DNA from: Pelagibacterium montanilacus
GTDB taxonomy: Bacteria; Pseudomonadota; Alphaproteobacteria; Rhizobiales; Devosiaceae
NCBI RefSeq assembly: GCF_003992665.1
Contig: NZ_RZMX01000051.1
Span: 201,794-265,793 of the forward strand
Length of the DNA: 64,000 nucleotides
Reading direction: 5' to 3'
The translations under genes were made by a program, and so were the position numbers. The notes under the pieces are model-generated. The model was not told the origin of the DNA. It did not search any database and saw only the letters and a list, made by a program, of their open reading frames with translations. Each line of letters opens with the position of its first letter. The stretch's first letter is position 1. Positions 56,134-64,000 of the stretch are shown piece by piece.

Positions 56134-57110
56134 GCACTCCTGTTCTCTCGGTCGAGGGGATGACCGTACAATTTCCCACCCGCCGCGGCATCCTGACCGC
56201 CGTCGACGACGTCTCGTTTTCCATCAAGGCCGGCGAAGTGCTCGGCGTGGTGGGCGAGTCGGGGGCGGGCAAGTCCATGACCGGCTCGGCGATCATCGGG
56301 CTGATCGAACCGCCAGGCCGGATCTCCTCGGGCCAGGTGTTTCTCCATGGTGAGCGGATCGACACGCTCCCGGCCGAAAAGATGCGGCGGGTGCGCGGGC
56401 GCAAGATCGGCATGATCTTCCAGGATCCGCTGACCTCGCTCAATCCGCTCTATACCGTGGCCGAACAGCTCGTGGAGACAATTCGCACCCATCTGCCGCT
56501 CTCTGCGGCCGATGCGCGCAAGCGGGCCATCGGGTTGCTCGACGATGTGGGCATTCCCGACGCCTCGCGCCGGATCGACGACTATCCGCACCAGTTCTCG
56601 GGCGGCATGCGCCAGCGCGTGGTGATAGCCCTGGCGCTGTGCGCGGACCCCGACCTCGTGATCGCCGACGAGCCCACCACCGCGCTCGACGTGTCGGTCC
56701 AGGCCCAGATCATCGACGTGATGAAAAAGCTCTGCGCGGAAAAGGGTGCCGCGATCATGCTGATCACCCACGACATGGGGGTGATCGCGGAGATCGCCGA
56801 CCGGGTTGCGGTGATGTACGCTGGCCGGCTCGCCGAGATCGGCCCGGTGCGCAAGGTCATCTCGGACGCCGCCCACCCCTATACAAAGGGGCTGATGGGC
56901 TCGATCCCGTCCCTTCTGAGCGATGCCGAGCGGCTCACCCAGATTCCGGGTTCCATGCCGCGGCTGACCGCCATCCCGCAAGGGTGCCCGTTCAATCCAC
57001 GCTGCTCCTATGCCTTCGATCGCTGCTATATCGAGCGGCCCGATCCCCTTCCCCATGACGAACGGCGGGTTGCCTGCTGGCTCTATGACAAAGAGGAGGC
57101 GCTTTCGTGA
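56130..57110 (+). CDS. Peptide-type ABC transporter ATPase (DppD-like)
   Basis: First of two nucleotide-binding subunits, 326 residues. Walker A is GESGAGKSMTG, signature FSGGMRQRVVIALAL, Walker B DLVIADEPTTALD, and the switch His is in ITHDMGVIAE. The C-terminal oligopeptide/dipeptide domain carries the Cys motif CPFNPRCSYAFDRC, which binds an Fe-S cluster in some homologues. It overlaps the permease (ATGA) and the next ATPase (GTGA), so translation is coupled. Confidence 0.94.
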   Translation: MSTPVLSVEGMTVQFPTRRGILTAVDDVSFSIKAGEVLGVVGESGAGKSMTGSAIIGLIEPPGRISSGQVFLHGERIDTLPAEKMRRVRGRKIGMIFQDPLTSLNPLYTVAEQLVETIRTHLPLSAADARKRAIGLLDDVGIPDASRRIDDYPHQFSGGMRQRVVIALALCADPDLVIADEPTTALDVSVQAQIIDVMKKLCAEKGAAIMLITHDMGVIAEIADRVAVMYAGRLAEIGPVRKVISDAAHPYTKGLMGSIPSLLSDAERLTQIPGSMPRLTAIPQGCPFNPRCSYAFDRCYIERPDPLPHDERRVACWLYDKEEALS

Positions 57111-58108
57111 GCACGCCCCTTCTGGAGGTGAAAAACCTTTCGGTCTCTTTTGACGTCTCCCGGCCCTGGCTCAACCGCAAGCTCGAGGGCCAGGACAAGG
57201 TCTTGCTCAAGGCGGTCAACGACGTCTCGTTCTCGATCAACAAGGGCGAGACCTTCGCGATCGTGGGGGAATCGGGTTCGGGCAAATCGACCATCGCCCG
57301 GCTGATCGTGGGGCTGCTCAAGCCCAGCTCGGGCGATGTGTTTTTCGAGGGCAAATCGCTTTCGGCCGGGCTCGAGGGCGCCGAGGCGCGCAAGCTGCGC
57401 CGGCGCTTCCAGATGATCTTCCAGGATCCGTTTGCCAGCCTCAACCCGCGCTGGCACGTGGCCGACATCGTCGCCGAGCCGCTCCGGGTGTTTAAGACCG
57501 AGACCGGAAAGCAACGGCGCGAGAAGGTGGGCGAGCTGCTCTCGCTTGTGGGCCTTTCCCCCGAGGACGGGGCGAAATTCCCCCACCAGTTCTCAGGCGG
57601 CCAGCGCCAGCGCATCGCGATCGCCCGGGCGCTCGCGGCCAATCCGGACTTTATCGTCTGCGACGAGCCCACCTCGGCACTCGATGTTTCGGTGCAGGCC
57701 CAGATCCTGAACCTGATGAAGGACCTCCAGGACAAGCTGGGGCTGACCTATCTCTTCATCTCCCACGACCTGTCGGTCGTCCGGCACATGGCAGACCGGA
57801 TCGGCGTGCTCTATCTGGGGCGCATGGCCGAAATCGCCGACGCCAAGTCGCTGTTCGTCGATCGCCAGCACCCCTACACGCGGATGCTGCTCGACGCGGT
57901 GCCCGATTTGGGGATGACGGGCAAGCCGCGCAAGCCGGTGGAGGGGGAAATCCCATCCCCGCTCGACCCGCCTTCCGGGTGCGTGTTCAACCCGCGCTGC
58001 CCGCTGGCCAATGCGCGCTGCCGCACCGAACGGCCCGAACTTCGGCTTTACGGGCCCACATGGGCGGCCTGCCACGCGGTCGAGGAAGGGCGCGACAAGG
58101 CCGCCTGA
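57107..58108 (+). CDS. Peptide-type ABC transporter ATPase (DppF-like)
   Basis: Second nucleotide-binding subunit, 333 residues, starting with GTG 57107 overlapping the preceding stop. Walker A is GESGSGKSTIA, the Q-loop region MIFQDPFASLNPRW, signature FSGGQRQRIAIARAL, Walker B FIVCDEPTSALD and switch ISHDLSVVRH. The C-terminal domain has CVFNPRCPLANARC. It completes the operon: binding protein, two permeases, two ATPases. The substrate cannot be inferred from these genes. Confidence 0.94.
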   Translation: MSTPLLEVKNLSVSFDVSRPWLNRKLEGQDKVLLKAVNDVSFSINKGETFAIVGESGSGKSTIARLIVGLLKPSSGDVFFEGKSLSAGLEGAEARKLRRRFQMIFQDPFASLNPRWHVADIVAEPLRVFKTETGKQRREKVGELLSLVGLSPEDGAKFPHQFSGGQRQRIAIARALAANPDFIVCDEPTSALDVSVQAQILNLMKDLQDKLGLTYLFISHDLSVVRHMADRIGVLYLGRMAEIADAKSLFVDRQHPYTRMLLDAVPDLGMTGKPRKPVEGEIPSPLDPPSGCVFNPRCPLANARCRTERPELRLYGPTWAACHAVEEGRDKAA

Positions 58109-58217
58109 CCGGCCCCCGACCGCGTCCTCCACCAGCACCCCGGACTGCCGCAAACACGCCATATTCGGCGCGCTGAGATAAGGGGCGCCGGGGGGCGCGT
58201 GCGAGGGCAGAAAAACC

Positions 58218-58943
58218 ATGAACTCGATATCGGGAATCGTCGCCGCGCTGTGCATCGCGGCAGGGCTGGCCGCTGCGGGCTGGCTGGGCGGTCAGGCGCT
58301 TATCGAAAGCCGCGAGCCGATCCGGACCGTCACGGTCAAGGGGCTGTCCGAGCGCCCGGTGGATGCGGATCTGGGGTTCTGGCCCATCAAGTTCGTCGCC
58401 ACGGGCGCCACGCTCGAAGCGGCGCGGGCCGGGCTCGAGACCGCCGACGCGGCGGTGCGGGACTTCCTGCTCGAGGCGGGCTTTCCCGCCGAGGCCATGC
58501 GCGTCCAGAACATCCTCGTGGAGGACCGTCTGGCCGGCTACAATGCGGGCAACACTCCCGGGGAGGCCCGGTTCGTCCTGACCGAGGAGTTCCTGGTCAC
58601 CTCCAGCGAGGTCGAGGCGATCGCCGAGGCGGCGCGCAATGTGGGCGAGCTGCTGCGCGCGGGCGTAGTCTTTTCGTCGGACGCCTACAATGCGGGGCCC
58701 TCCTATACCTTCACCGGGCTGAACGCCCTCAAGACCGACATGCTTGCCGAGGCGACCCAGCGAGCCCGGGAAGCGGCCGAGGAATTTGCCCGCGAGGCCG
58801 GCGCGGCGGTGGGCACCATACAGACCGCGAACCAGGGCATCTTCGAGATTCTCGCGGAGGTCGAGATCCCCGATCAGCGGCCCGAAAAGCAGATCGAGAA
58901 AAAGGTCCGTGTGGTCACCACCATCACCTATTTCCTCGAATAG
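58218..58943 (+). CDS. SIMPL domain-containing exported protein
   Basis: A 241-residue protein with an N-terminal hydrophobic helix (IVAALCIAAGLAAAGWLGG) acting as signal or membrane anchor, followed by a SIMPL/DUF541 domain: VTVKGLSERPVDADLGFWPI, LEAARAGLETADAAVRDFL, VQNILVEDRLAGYNAG and the late AREAAEEFAREAGAAVG. The family is periplasmic or outer-membrane linked and has been connected with stress tolerance, but no biochemical function is established. It overlaps the convergent cobK gene tail to tail by 16 nt. Confidence 0.88.
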   Translation: MNSISGIVAALCIAAGLAAAGWLGGQALIESREPIRTVTVKGLSERPVDADLGFWPIKFVATGATLEAARAGLETADAAVRDFLLEAGFPAEAMRVQNILVEDRLAGYNAGNTPGEARFVLTEEFLVTSSEVEAIAEAARNVGELLRAGVVFSSDAYNAGPSYTFTGLNALKTDMLAEATQRAREAAEEFAREAGAAVGTIQTANQGIFEILAEVEIPDQRPEKQIEKKVRVVTTITYFLE

Positions 58944-59695
58944 GGCGCAAGGCCGGCAAGCCACTCGAGCAGCGCCTGGGGGGTGCCGACGGTCTCGACG
59001 TCGGGAAGCTGGGGACGCTGGACGACGATCACCGCAAGGCGCTGCGCACGCGCCATTTCGAGCTTTGCCGGCCAGGGCCCTCCGGCGTTCTTGGTCACCA
59101 GATGGGTGATCGCGTGGGCCTCGGCAAGCGCCTGTTCGGTGTCGGTCGCGAAGGGTCCCCGGCCCAGAACCAGCGTCCAGCCCGGGAGCGGCATTTCGGG
59201 CTGCTCGATCATGCGGGCGACGAAGCTGCAATCGGTGCGCGCCACGAACGCCCCTATCTCCTGGCGCCCGATGGTGAGCAGCACCCGGGCGCCCGGTGGC
59301 AGGGAACGGGCCGCCGACGCCATGTCGGGCACCATCATCCAGTCCGGATCGACCGGCCAGGGCGCGGGCGCGAGCCGGGCGACAGGCGTACCGGTCGCGC
59401 GTGCCGCCTCGTGGGCATTGGCCGACATGCGCGCCGCGAAGGGATGGGTGGCGTCGACCAGAACGTCGACGCGGTGGGCGACCAGATAGTCGGCCAGCCC
59501 CCGGGCCCCGCCGAACCCACCGATCCGCACCGCGCCATCGGGCAGGAGGGGATCGCGCGTGCGCCCGGCCAGAGAGGTGGTGACCGCGTATCCCTCTCGC
59601 CCAAGCAGGGTGGCGAGCGCGCGCGCCAGGGAGGTTCCCCCCAGGATCAGCACGCGGGCGCCGGCGCACAGGTCTTGAACGTTGCCCTTGGTCAT
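58928..59695 (-). CDS. cobK: Precorrin-6A reductase CobK
   Basis: NADPH-dependent reduction of precorrin-6A in aerobic (late-cobalt) cobalamin synthesis. The 255 residues have the N-terminal VLILGGTSLARALATLL, the family motif VDVLVDATHPFAARMSANA, and MLTIGRQEIGAF-type VLLTIGRQEIGAF and LVTKNAGGPWPAKLEMARAQ. ATG 59695 is used; a TTG two codons upstream is possible. It is oriented away from cobA, whose 5' end almost touches it, and converges on the SIMPL gene. Confidence 0.92.
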   Translation of the reverse strand: MTKGNVQDLCAGARVLILGGTSLARALATLLGREGYAVTTSLAGRTRDPLLPDGAVRIGGFGGARGLADYLVAHRVDVLVDATHPFAARMSANAHEAARATGTPVARLAPAPWPVDPDWMMVPDMASAARSLPPGARVLLTIGRQEIGAFVARTDCSFVARMIEQPEMPLPGWTLVLGRGPFATDTEQALAEAHAITHLVTKNAGGPWPAKLEMARAQRLAVIVVQRPQLPDVETVGTPQALLEWLAGLAPYSRK

Positions 59696-59744
59696 GCCCA
59701 AGCTCTATAGAGAGCTTGACGACGAGGCGATAGACACGAGCGGC

Positions 59745-60593
59745 ATGGATCACACGCGAGAGCAGGACGCGCGCACAATGGGGCATTTTGCCCGGCTCGA
59801 CCATGCCGGCCTGCCCGATTTCTCTGCGGGTTCGGTCTGGCTGGTGGGCGCGGGGCCTGGCGCGCCGGGGCTGCTCTCGCTGCTGGCCTATCACGGGCTG
59901 GGTCAGGCCGATGTGATCGTCCATGACGCGCTGGTGAGCGAGGCGATTCTGGCCTTTTCCCGCCCGGACGCCGAGATCATCCAAGTGGGCAAGCGCGGCG
60001 GCAAGCCGTCCGCAAAACAGGACGACATCACCCTCACCCTCGTCGAAAAGGCGCGAGACGGCAAGCGGGTGCTGCGGCTCAAGGGCGGGGACCCCTTCAT
60101 GTTCGGACGCGGCGGGGAGGAATGCGCCGCGCTGGTGGAGGCCGCGATCCCCTTTCGGATCGTCCCCGGGATCACCGCGGGGATAGGCGGGCTCGGCTAT
60201 GCGGGCATTCCGGTGACCCACAGGGACACCAACCACGCAGTGATCTTCCTGACCGGGCACGACGACACCGGAGGTGTGCCGCAGGCGGTCGACTGGGGGG
60301 CCATCGCCACCGCGGCCCCGGTGATCGTGATGTATATGGCGATCAAGCATCTGGGCTCGATCGCCGACAAGCTCATGGCCGCCGGGCGTGATCCCTTCGA
60401 CCCGCTCTCGATCGTCGCCCACGCGACCCTGCCCCATCAGCGGGTGATCGAAACCACGCTGGGGGAAGCGGGGATGCTGCAGGCGACCGGCGCGTTCCCC
60501 ACCCCCGCCATCGTCGTCCTGGGGCCGGTGAGCGGGTTCCGCGCCTCGCTCGACTGGTATCTCGACACCCTTCGGGAGAACGGCTTTGGCTGA
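59745..60593 (+). CDS. cobA: Uroporphyrinogen-III C-methyltransferase
   Basis: SAM-dependent methylation of uroporphyrinogen III to precorrin-2, the branch point to cobalamin and siroheme. Signatures are WLVGAGPGAPGLLSLLA, VGKRGGKPSAKQDDI, RLKGGDPFMFGRGGEE and VPGITAGIGGLGYAGIPVTHR. Start choice is uncertain: ATG 59745 (282 residues) is used, ATG 59778 would begin 19 residues before the first motif, and the frame is open to 59682, which would overlap cobK. It overlaps cobB by 8 nt. As there is no CysG-type fusion, it serves the cobalamin route here. Confidence 0.93.
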   Translation: MDHTREQDARTMGHFARLDHAGLPDFSAGSVWLVGAGPGAPGLLSLLAYHGLGQADVIVHDALVSEAILAFSRPDAEIIQVGKRGGKPSAKQDDITLTLVEKARDGKRVLRLKGGDPFMFGRGGEECAALVEAAIPFRIVPGITAGIGGLGYAGIPVTHRDTNHAVIFLTGHDDTGGVPQAVDWGAIATAAPVIVMYMAIKHLGSIADKLMAAGRDPFDPLSIVAHATLPHQRVIETTLGEAGMLQATGAFPTPAIVVLGPVSGFRASLDWYLDTLRENGFG

Positions 60594-61905
60594 AGCTGCC
60601 CGCGGGCTCGTCATCGCGGCCCCCCGCTCGGGTTCGGGCAAGACCACGGTGACGCTGGGGCTGGCGCGCGCGCTGGTGCGCCGGGGGCTCGCGGTGGCCC
60701 CCGCTAAGACCGGGCCGGACTATATCGACGCCGCCTTTCTCGCCCGCGCCGCCGGACGGCCCGCCGTCACACTCGATCCCTGGGCCATGGGCGCGGATCG
60801 GCTCGGCGCGCTCGCTTCGGTCCATGCGGAGGACGCGGACCTGTTGCTGGTCGAGGGGGTGATGGGGCTCTTCGATGGCGCGGTCAGCGGGACGGGCTCG
60901 ACCGCCGATCTTGCAGCGGCGCTGGGGCTACCCGTGATCCTCGTCATCGATTGCGACCGGCAGGCCCAGTCGGTCGCCGCGCTCGCGCTGGGCTTCGTGC
61001 GGTTCCGGGCTGACGTTGCCGTCGTCGGGGTCGTTCTCAACCGCGTCGCCTCGCCCCGGCACGAGGCGATGCTGCGCGACGCGCTCGACGCGGCGGGCGT
61101 CCCCGTCCTCGGCGCGCTCGGCCGGTCCGATGGGCTTGTCGCGCCCTCACGGCATCTGGGGCTGGTCCTGCCCGGGGACATGCCCGATGCCGATCGGTTC
61201 CTTGAGAGGGCTGCCGATGCGGTGGGAGCGGGGCTCGATCTCGATGCCGTGCTTGCCTGCGCCGCGCCGGTCCCCCTGACGGGTGCCGGCCGCGCGCCGG
61301 CGCCGCTCGCCCCGCTGGGCCAGCACATCGCCATCGCGCGCGATGCGGCCTTTGCCTTTGTTTATCCCCATCTGCTGGCGGGCTGGCAGGCGCAGGGCGC
61401 AACGCTGTCCTTTTTCTCGCCCCTTGCCGACGAGGCGCCCGGGGAAGGGGCCGATGCCGTGTTTCTTCCCGGGGGCTATCCCGAACTGCACGGGCGGACA
61501 CTCGGCGCGGCCCGGGGCTTTGCCGCCGGACTGGCCGCGGCGCGCGACCGGGGGGGGCTGATCTATGGGGAGTGCGGCGGGTTCATGGTGCTGGGTCAAT
61601 CGCTCACCGATCGCGAGGGCGCCACCCACAAGATGACCGGCCTCCTCCCGGTCTCGACCCGGATCGACCGGCCCCGGCGTGTTCTGGGCTACCGGACGTT
61701 GACCCATGCGTCCCCGCTGCCCTGGCCGGGCGCGCTCAGGGGCCATGAATTCCATTATTCGAGCGCCGATGCTCCGGACTTGCCGCCTCTCTTTGTGGCC
61801 GAAGACGCCGGGGGCGCGCCGCGCGGCTCCATGGGCGTGATCCTCGGGCGGGTGATGGGCTCGTATGCCCATGTGATCGACGCGGCCCAGGGCGTGGCCC
61901 CATGA
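60586..61905 (+). CDS. cobB: Cobyrinic/hydrogenobyrinic acid a,c-diamide synthase
   Basis: ATP- and glutamine-dependent amidation of the corrin a and c carboxyls. The 439 residues have an N-terminal ATPase ([42 protein letters not shown]) and a C-terminal class I glutaminase domain with the nucleophile Cys in [11 protein letters not shown] and a terminal His region HEFHYSSAD. The start is TTG 60586 with GGGAGAA upstream, overlapping the cobA stop. It overlaps cobQ by ATGA. Hydrogenobyrinic acid would be the substrate if the pathway is aerobic, as cobK suggests. Confidence 0.94.
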   Translation: MAEAARGLVIAAPRSGSGKTTVTLGLARALVRRGLAVAPAKTGPDYIDAAFLARAAGRPAVTLDPWAMGADRLGALASVHAEDADLLLVEGVMGLFDGAVSGTGSTADLAAALGLPVILVIDCDRQAQSVAALALGFVRFRADVAVVGVVLNRVASPRHEAMLRDALDAAGVPVLGALGRSDGLVAPSRHLGLVLPGDMPDADRFLERAADAVGAGLDLDAVLACAAPVPLTGAGRAPAPLAPLGQHIAIARDAAFAFVYPHLLAGWQAQGATLSFFSPLADEAPGEGADAVFLPGGYPELHGRTLGAARGFAAGLAAARDRGGLIYGECGGFMVLGQSLTDREGATHKMTGLLPVSTRIDRPRRVLGYRTLTHASPLPWPGALRGHEFHYSSADAPDLPPLFVAEDAGGAPRGSMGVILGRVMGSYAHVIDAAQGVAP

Positions 61906-63374
61906 CCGCCCGCGCGCTCATGGTGATGGGCACGGGCTCGGACGTCGGCAAATCGCTCGTCGTGGCCGGGCTCTGCCGTGCCTTTGCCAATCGCGGACTG
62001 CGCGTTGCGCCCTTCAAGCCCCAGAACATGTCCAACAATGCCGCGGTGACAGCCGATGGCGGGGAGATCGGACGGGCGCAGGCGCTTCAGGCCCGCGCCG
62101 CACGCCGGGACTGCGTCACAGCGATGAACCCGGTGCTGCTCAAGCCCGAGCACGAGACCGGATCGCAAATCGTGGTGCGCGGGCAGCGCCGCGCGACCCT
62201 TTCGGCGCGCGCCTATTTCGCCATGCGCGGCACGCTGATGCCCGAGGTGCTGGCGGCGTTTTCCGAACTTGCAGCCGACAGCGACCTGGTGCTGGTCGAA
62301 GGCGCGGGCAGCGCCTCGGAAGTCAATCTGAGGGAGGGGGATCTGGCCAATTTCGGCTTCGCCCAGGCCGCCGGCGTGCCGGTGCTGCTGGTGGGCGATA
62401 TCCACCGGGGCGGGGTGATCGCGGCATTGGTGGGCACATTCGCCGTGATCGCCCCCGATGACGCGGCGCTGATTGCCGCGACCCTCGTGAACAAATTCCA
62501 CGGCGACCCCTCGCTCTTTGATGCGGGCCGCGCGCTGATCGCCGAGCGTACCGGGCGCCCTGCCTTCGGGCCCCTGCCCCATTTTCCCGATGCGGGCCGG
62601 CTGCCGGCCGAGGACGTGCTGGCGCTCGATGCGGCGCAAGCCCCGGGCGGCGAGTTCGTGATCGCCGTGCCGCGCCTGCCGCGCATCGCCAATTTCGACG
62701 ATCTCGATCCCCTGCGCGCCGAACCCGGCGTAACCGTCAGGATCGTCCCGCCCGGCCAGCCGCTGCCGCGCGATGCGCGGCTCGTCGTTGTGCCCGGTTC
62801 CAAATCCACCCGGGCCGATCTCGATGCCCTGCGGGCCCAGGGCTGGGATATCGATATTGCCGCCCATGTGCGGGCCGGCGGCCATGTGCTGGGGATTTGC
62901 GGGGGTTACCAGATGCTGGGCAAGACCATAGCCGACCCCGAGGGGATCGAAGGGCGGCCCGGAACCTCCCCGGGCCTCGGGCTGCTCGACGTGGACACGA
63001 TTCTGGGGCCCCACAAGCAGCTCCGGACCGAGGCGGCGGTGCACGCGGGCTCGGGCCATTTGGTTTCAGGCTATCACATTCATATGGGCGAGACCTTCGG
63101 CCCCGATGCGGACCGGCCCTTCGCCCATGTGGACGGCGCGCCCGAAGGGGCCACGGCGTCCCAATTCCGGATCGCGGGCACTTATCTGCATGGGGTGTTC
63201 GCAGCCGACGGCTTCCGCCGGGCTTTCCTCGAGACGCTCGGGGCCCGCACCGATCCGACGCTCGACTATGAGGCGGGGGTGGATGCGGTGCTCGATCGGC
63301 TCGCCGCCCATATGGAAGCCCATCTCGATCTCGACGCAATCCTCGCGCTGGCGCGGATTCCGGAGCCCAGATGA
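61902..63374 (+). CDS. cobQ: Cobyric acid synthase
   Basis: Amidates the remaining b, d, e and g carboxyls of the corrin ring. The 490 residues begin with the dethiobiotin-synthetase-like ATPase ([43 protein letters not shown]) and end with the glutaminase domain: [11 protein letters not shown], nucleophile Cys in [11 protein letters not shown], and GYHIHMGET with YLHGVF. It overlaps cobB and cobD by ATGA, so cobA-cobB-cobQ-cobD is a tightly coupled operon. Confidence 0.96.
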   Translation: MTARALMVMGTGSDVGKSLVVAGLCRAFANRGLRVAPFKPQNMSNNAAVTADGGEIGRAQALQARAARRDCVTAMNPVLLKPEHETGSQIVVRGQRRATLSARAYFAMRGTLMPEVLAAFSELAADSDLVLVEGAGSASEVNLREGDLANFGFAQAAGVPVLLVGDIHRGGVIAALVGTFAVIAPDDAALIAATLVNKFHGDPSLFDAGRALIAERTGRPAFGPLPHFPDAGRLPAEDVLALDAAQAPGGEFVIAVPRLPRIANFDDLDPLRAEPGVTVRIVPPGQPLPRDARLVVVPGSKSTRADLDALRAQGWDIDIAAHVRAGGHVLGICGGYQMLGKTIADPEGIEGRPGTSPGLGLLDVDTILGPHKQLRTEAAVHAGSGHLVSGYHIHMGETFGPDADRPFAHVDGAPEGATASQFRIAGTYLHGVFAADGFRRAFLETLGARTDPTLDYEAGVDAVLDRLAAHMEAHLDLDAILALARIPEPR

Positions 63375-64000
63375 GCCTTCTGGTCGCTCTTGCAGCCCTG
63401 GGTCTGGAGCGGCTCGCGGGGTATCCGCCGGCGCTGGTGCGCGCCATCGGCCATCCGGTGATCTGGATCGGCTGGCTGATCGGGGCGGGCGAGAAAGCCT
63501 ACAACAACGCGGACTGGAGCTTTGAAGACAGGCGGTTCGCCGGCGCGCTGGTTCTGGCCGGCGTTCTGGCGGTGGTCCTCGTCGTCACCCTCCCGCTCAC
63601 GCTCGCCCTGCGGGCGCTGCCCTGGGGCTGGGCGCTCGAGGCGGTGCTGGCCTCTTCGCTGCTGGCGCAAAAGGAACTTTGGGCGGCCGTCGGACGGGTG
63701 GGGCGCGGGCTGGAAACCTCTCTTGATGCAGGACGACACGCGGTCTCCCAGATCGTTGGCCGGGACACCACCGAGCTCGACGGGCCCGAAATCTCGCGCG
63801 CGGCCATCGAAACGCTGGCGGAAAACACCTCCGACGGGGTGATCGCGCCGCTCCTATACCTTGCCCTCCTGGGACTGCCCGGGATCGCGCTCTACAAAGC
63901 GATCAACACAGCCGATTCCATGGTCGGGTACCGATCGGACCGCTATCTCGCCTTTGGCTGGGCCTCGGCCCGGACCGACGATTTCGTCAATTTCCTGCCC
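63371..64000 (+). CDS. cobD: Adenosylcobinamide-phosphate synthase CbiB/CobD (3' end cut by window edge)
   Basis: Membrane enzyme attaching aminopropanol (phosphate) to adenosylcobyric acid. ATG 63371 overlaps the cobQ stop. 210 residues are visible before the right edge, of about 310 expected. Typical features are [23 protein letters not shown], a hydrophobic run ([20 protein letters not shown]), [44 protein letters not shown] and [26 protein letters not shown], diagnostic of CbiB (quoted here as overlapping landmarks, not continuous). Confidence 0.95.
   Translation, partial: MSLLVALAALGLERLAGYPPALVRAIGHPVIWIGWLIGAGEKAYNNADWSFEDRRFAGALVLAGVLAVVLVVTLPLTLALRALPWGWALEAVLASSLLAQKELWAAVGRVGRGLETSLDAGRHAVSQIVGRDTTELDGPEISRAAIETLAENTSDGVIAPLLYLALLGLPGIALYKAINTADSMVGYRSDRYLAFGWASARTDDFVNFLP

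Overview
The window looks like a chromosomal segment of a high-GC alphaproteobacterium of the order Hyphomicrobiales, most like the Devosia/Pelagibacterium group. This is inferred from gene content and order, not from a database search. Supporting blocks are lptC-lptA-lptB-rpoN; dut-coaBC-ubiB-ubiE beside mutM-rpsT-dnaA; pckA divergent from chvI-chvG-hprK-EIIA-HPr-ahcY; and dnaN-recF-gyrB placed away from dnaA. Genes are dense, ATGA-type overlaps are common, and TTG or GTG starts are frequent. I see no insertion sequence, prophage or CRISPR array.

Layout. 1-3255 (minus): LPS-transport genes lptC/A/B running into rpoN, which is cut by the left edge. 3364-11634 (mostly minus): RNase D, tRNA-Leu(CAG), an NDUFA9-like reductase (plus strand), a ThiF/MoeB-like enzyme, a DUF2259 exported protein, dut, a lipoprotein, coaBC, ubiB and ubiE. 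11749-16862: mutM, rpsT, dnaA and a PRC-barrel protein on plus, with topoisomerase IB on minus. 16863-18219: a gene-poor stretch with a DUF6481 protein and tRNA-Ser(GGA). 18220-22117 (plus): small membrane protein, msrA, HAD phosphatase, CDF transporter and a SleB-type cell wall hydrolase behind a consensus CtrA box. 22375-29599: pckA and the ChvG/ChvI two-component system linked to HprK, EIIA and HPr, followed by ahcY behind a probable SahR-type operator.

29761-31214 holds two accessory genes (DUF1810; a DUF1508/YegP-like protein with a hydrophobic tail) in visibly AT-richer DNA. 31225-34095 is polA. 34288-36636 carries an orphan receiver-like protein, a CAP-domain lipoprotein, a membrane protein and two membrane peptides of 24 and 25 residues. 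36854-43119 is tamB/tamA. Then come a lytic transglycosylase, rluA, gyrB-recF-dnaN, nagA and an Rrf2 regulator. 52387-58108 is a five-gene peptide-type ABC operon with an unusual leader. 58218-64000 has a SIMPL protein and cobalamin genes cobK (minus), cobA, cobB, cobQ and cobD/cbiB (cut by the right edge).

Most of the window is conserved housekeeping sequence. The signals most worth checking are non-coding: a two-copy structured repeat lying directly after stop codons (5378-5471 and 45070-45163), a GANTC cluster upstream of dnaA, the CtrA box before the cell wall hydrolase, the palindrome before ahcY, and the leader of the ABC operon. The least explained genes are the tandem DUF1508 protein and the micro-membrane proteins. 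I did not find convincing evidence of a wholly new multi-gene system.
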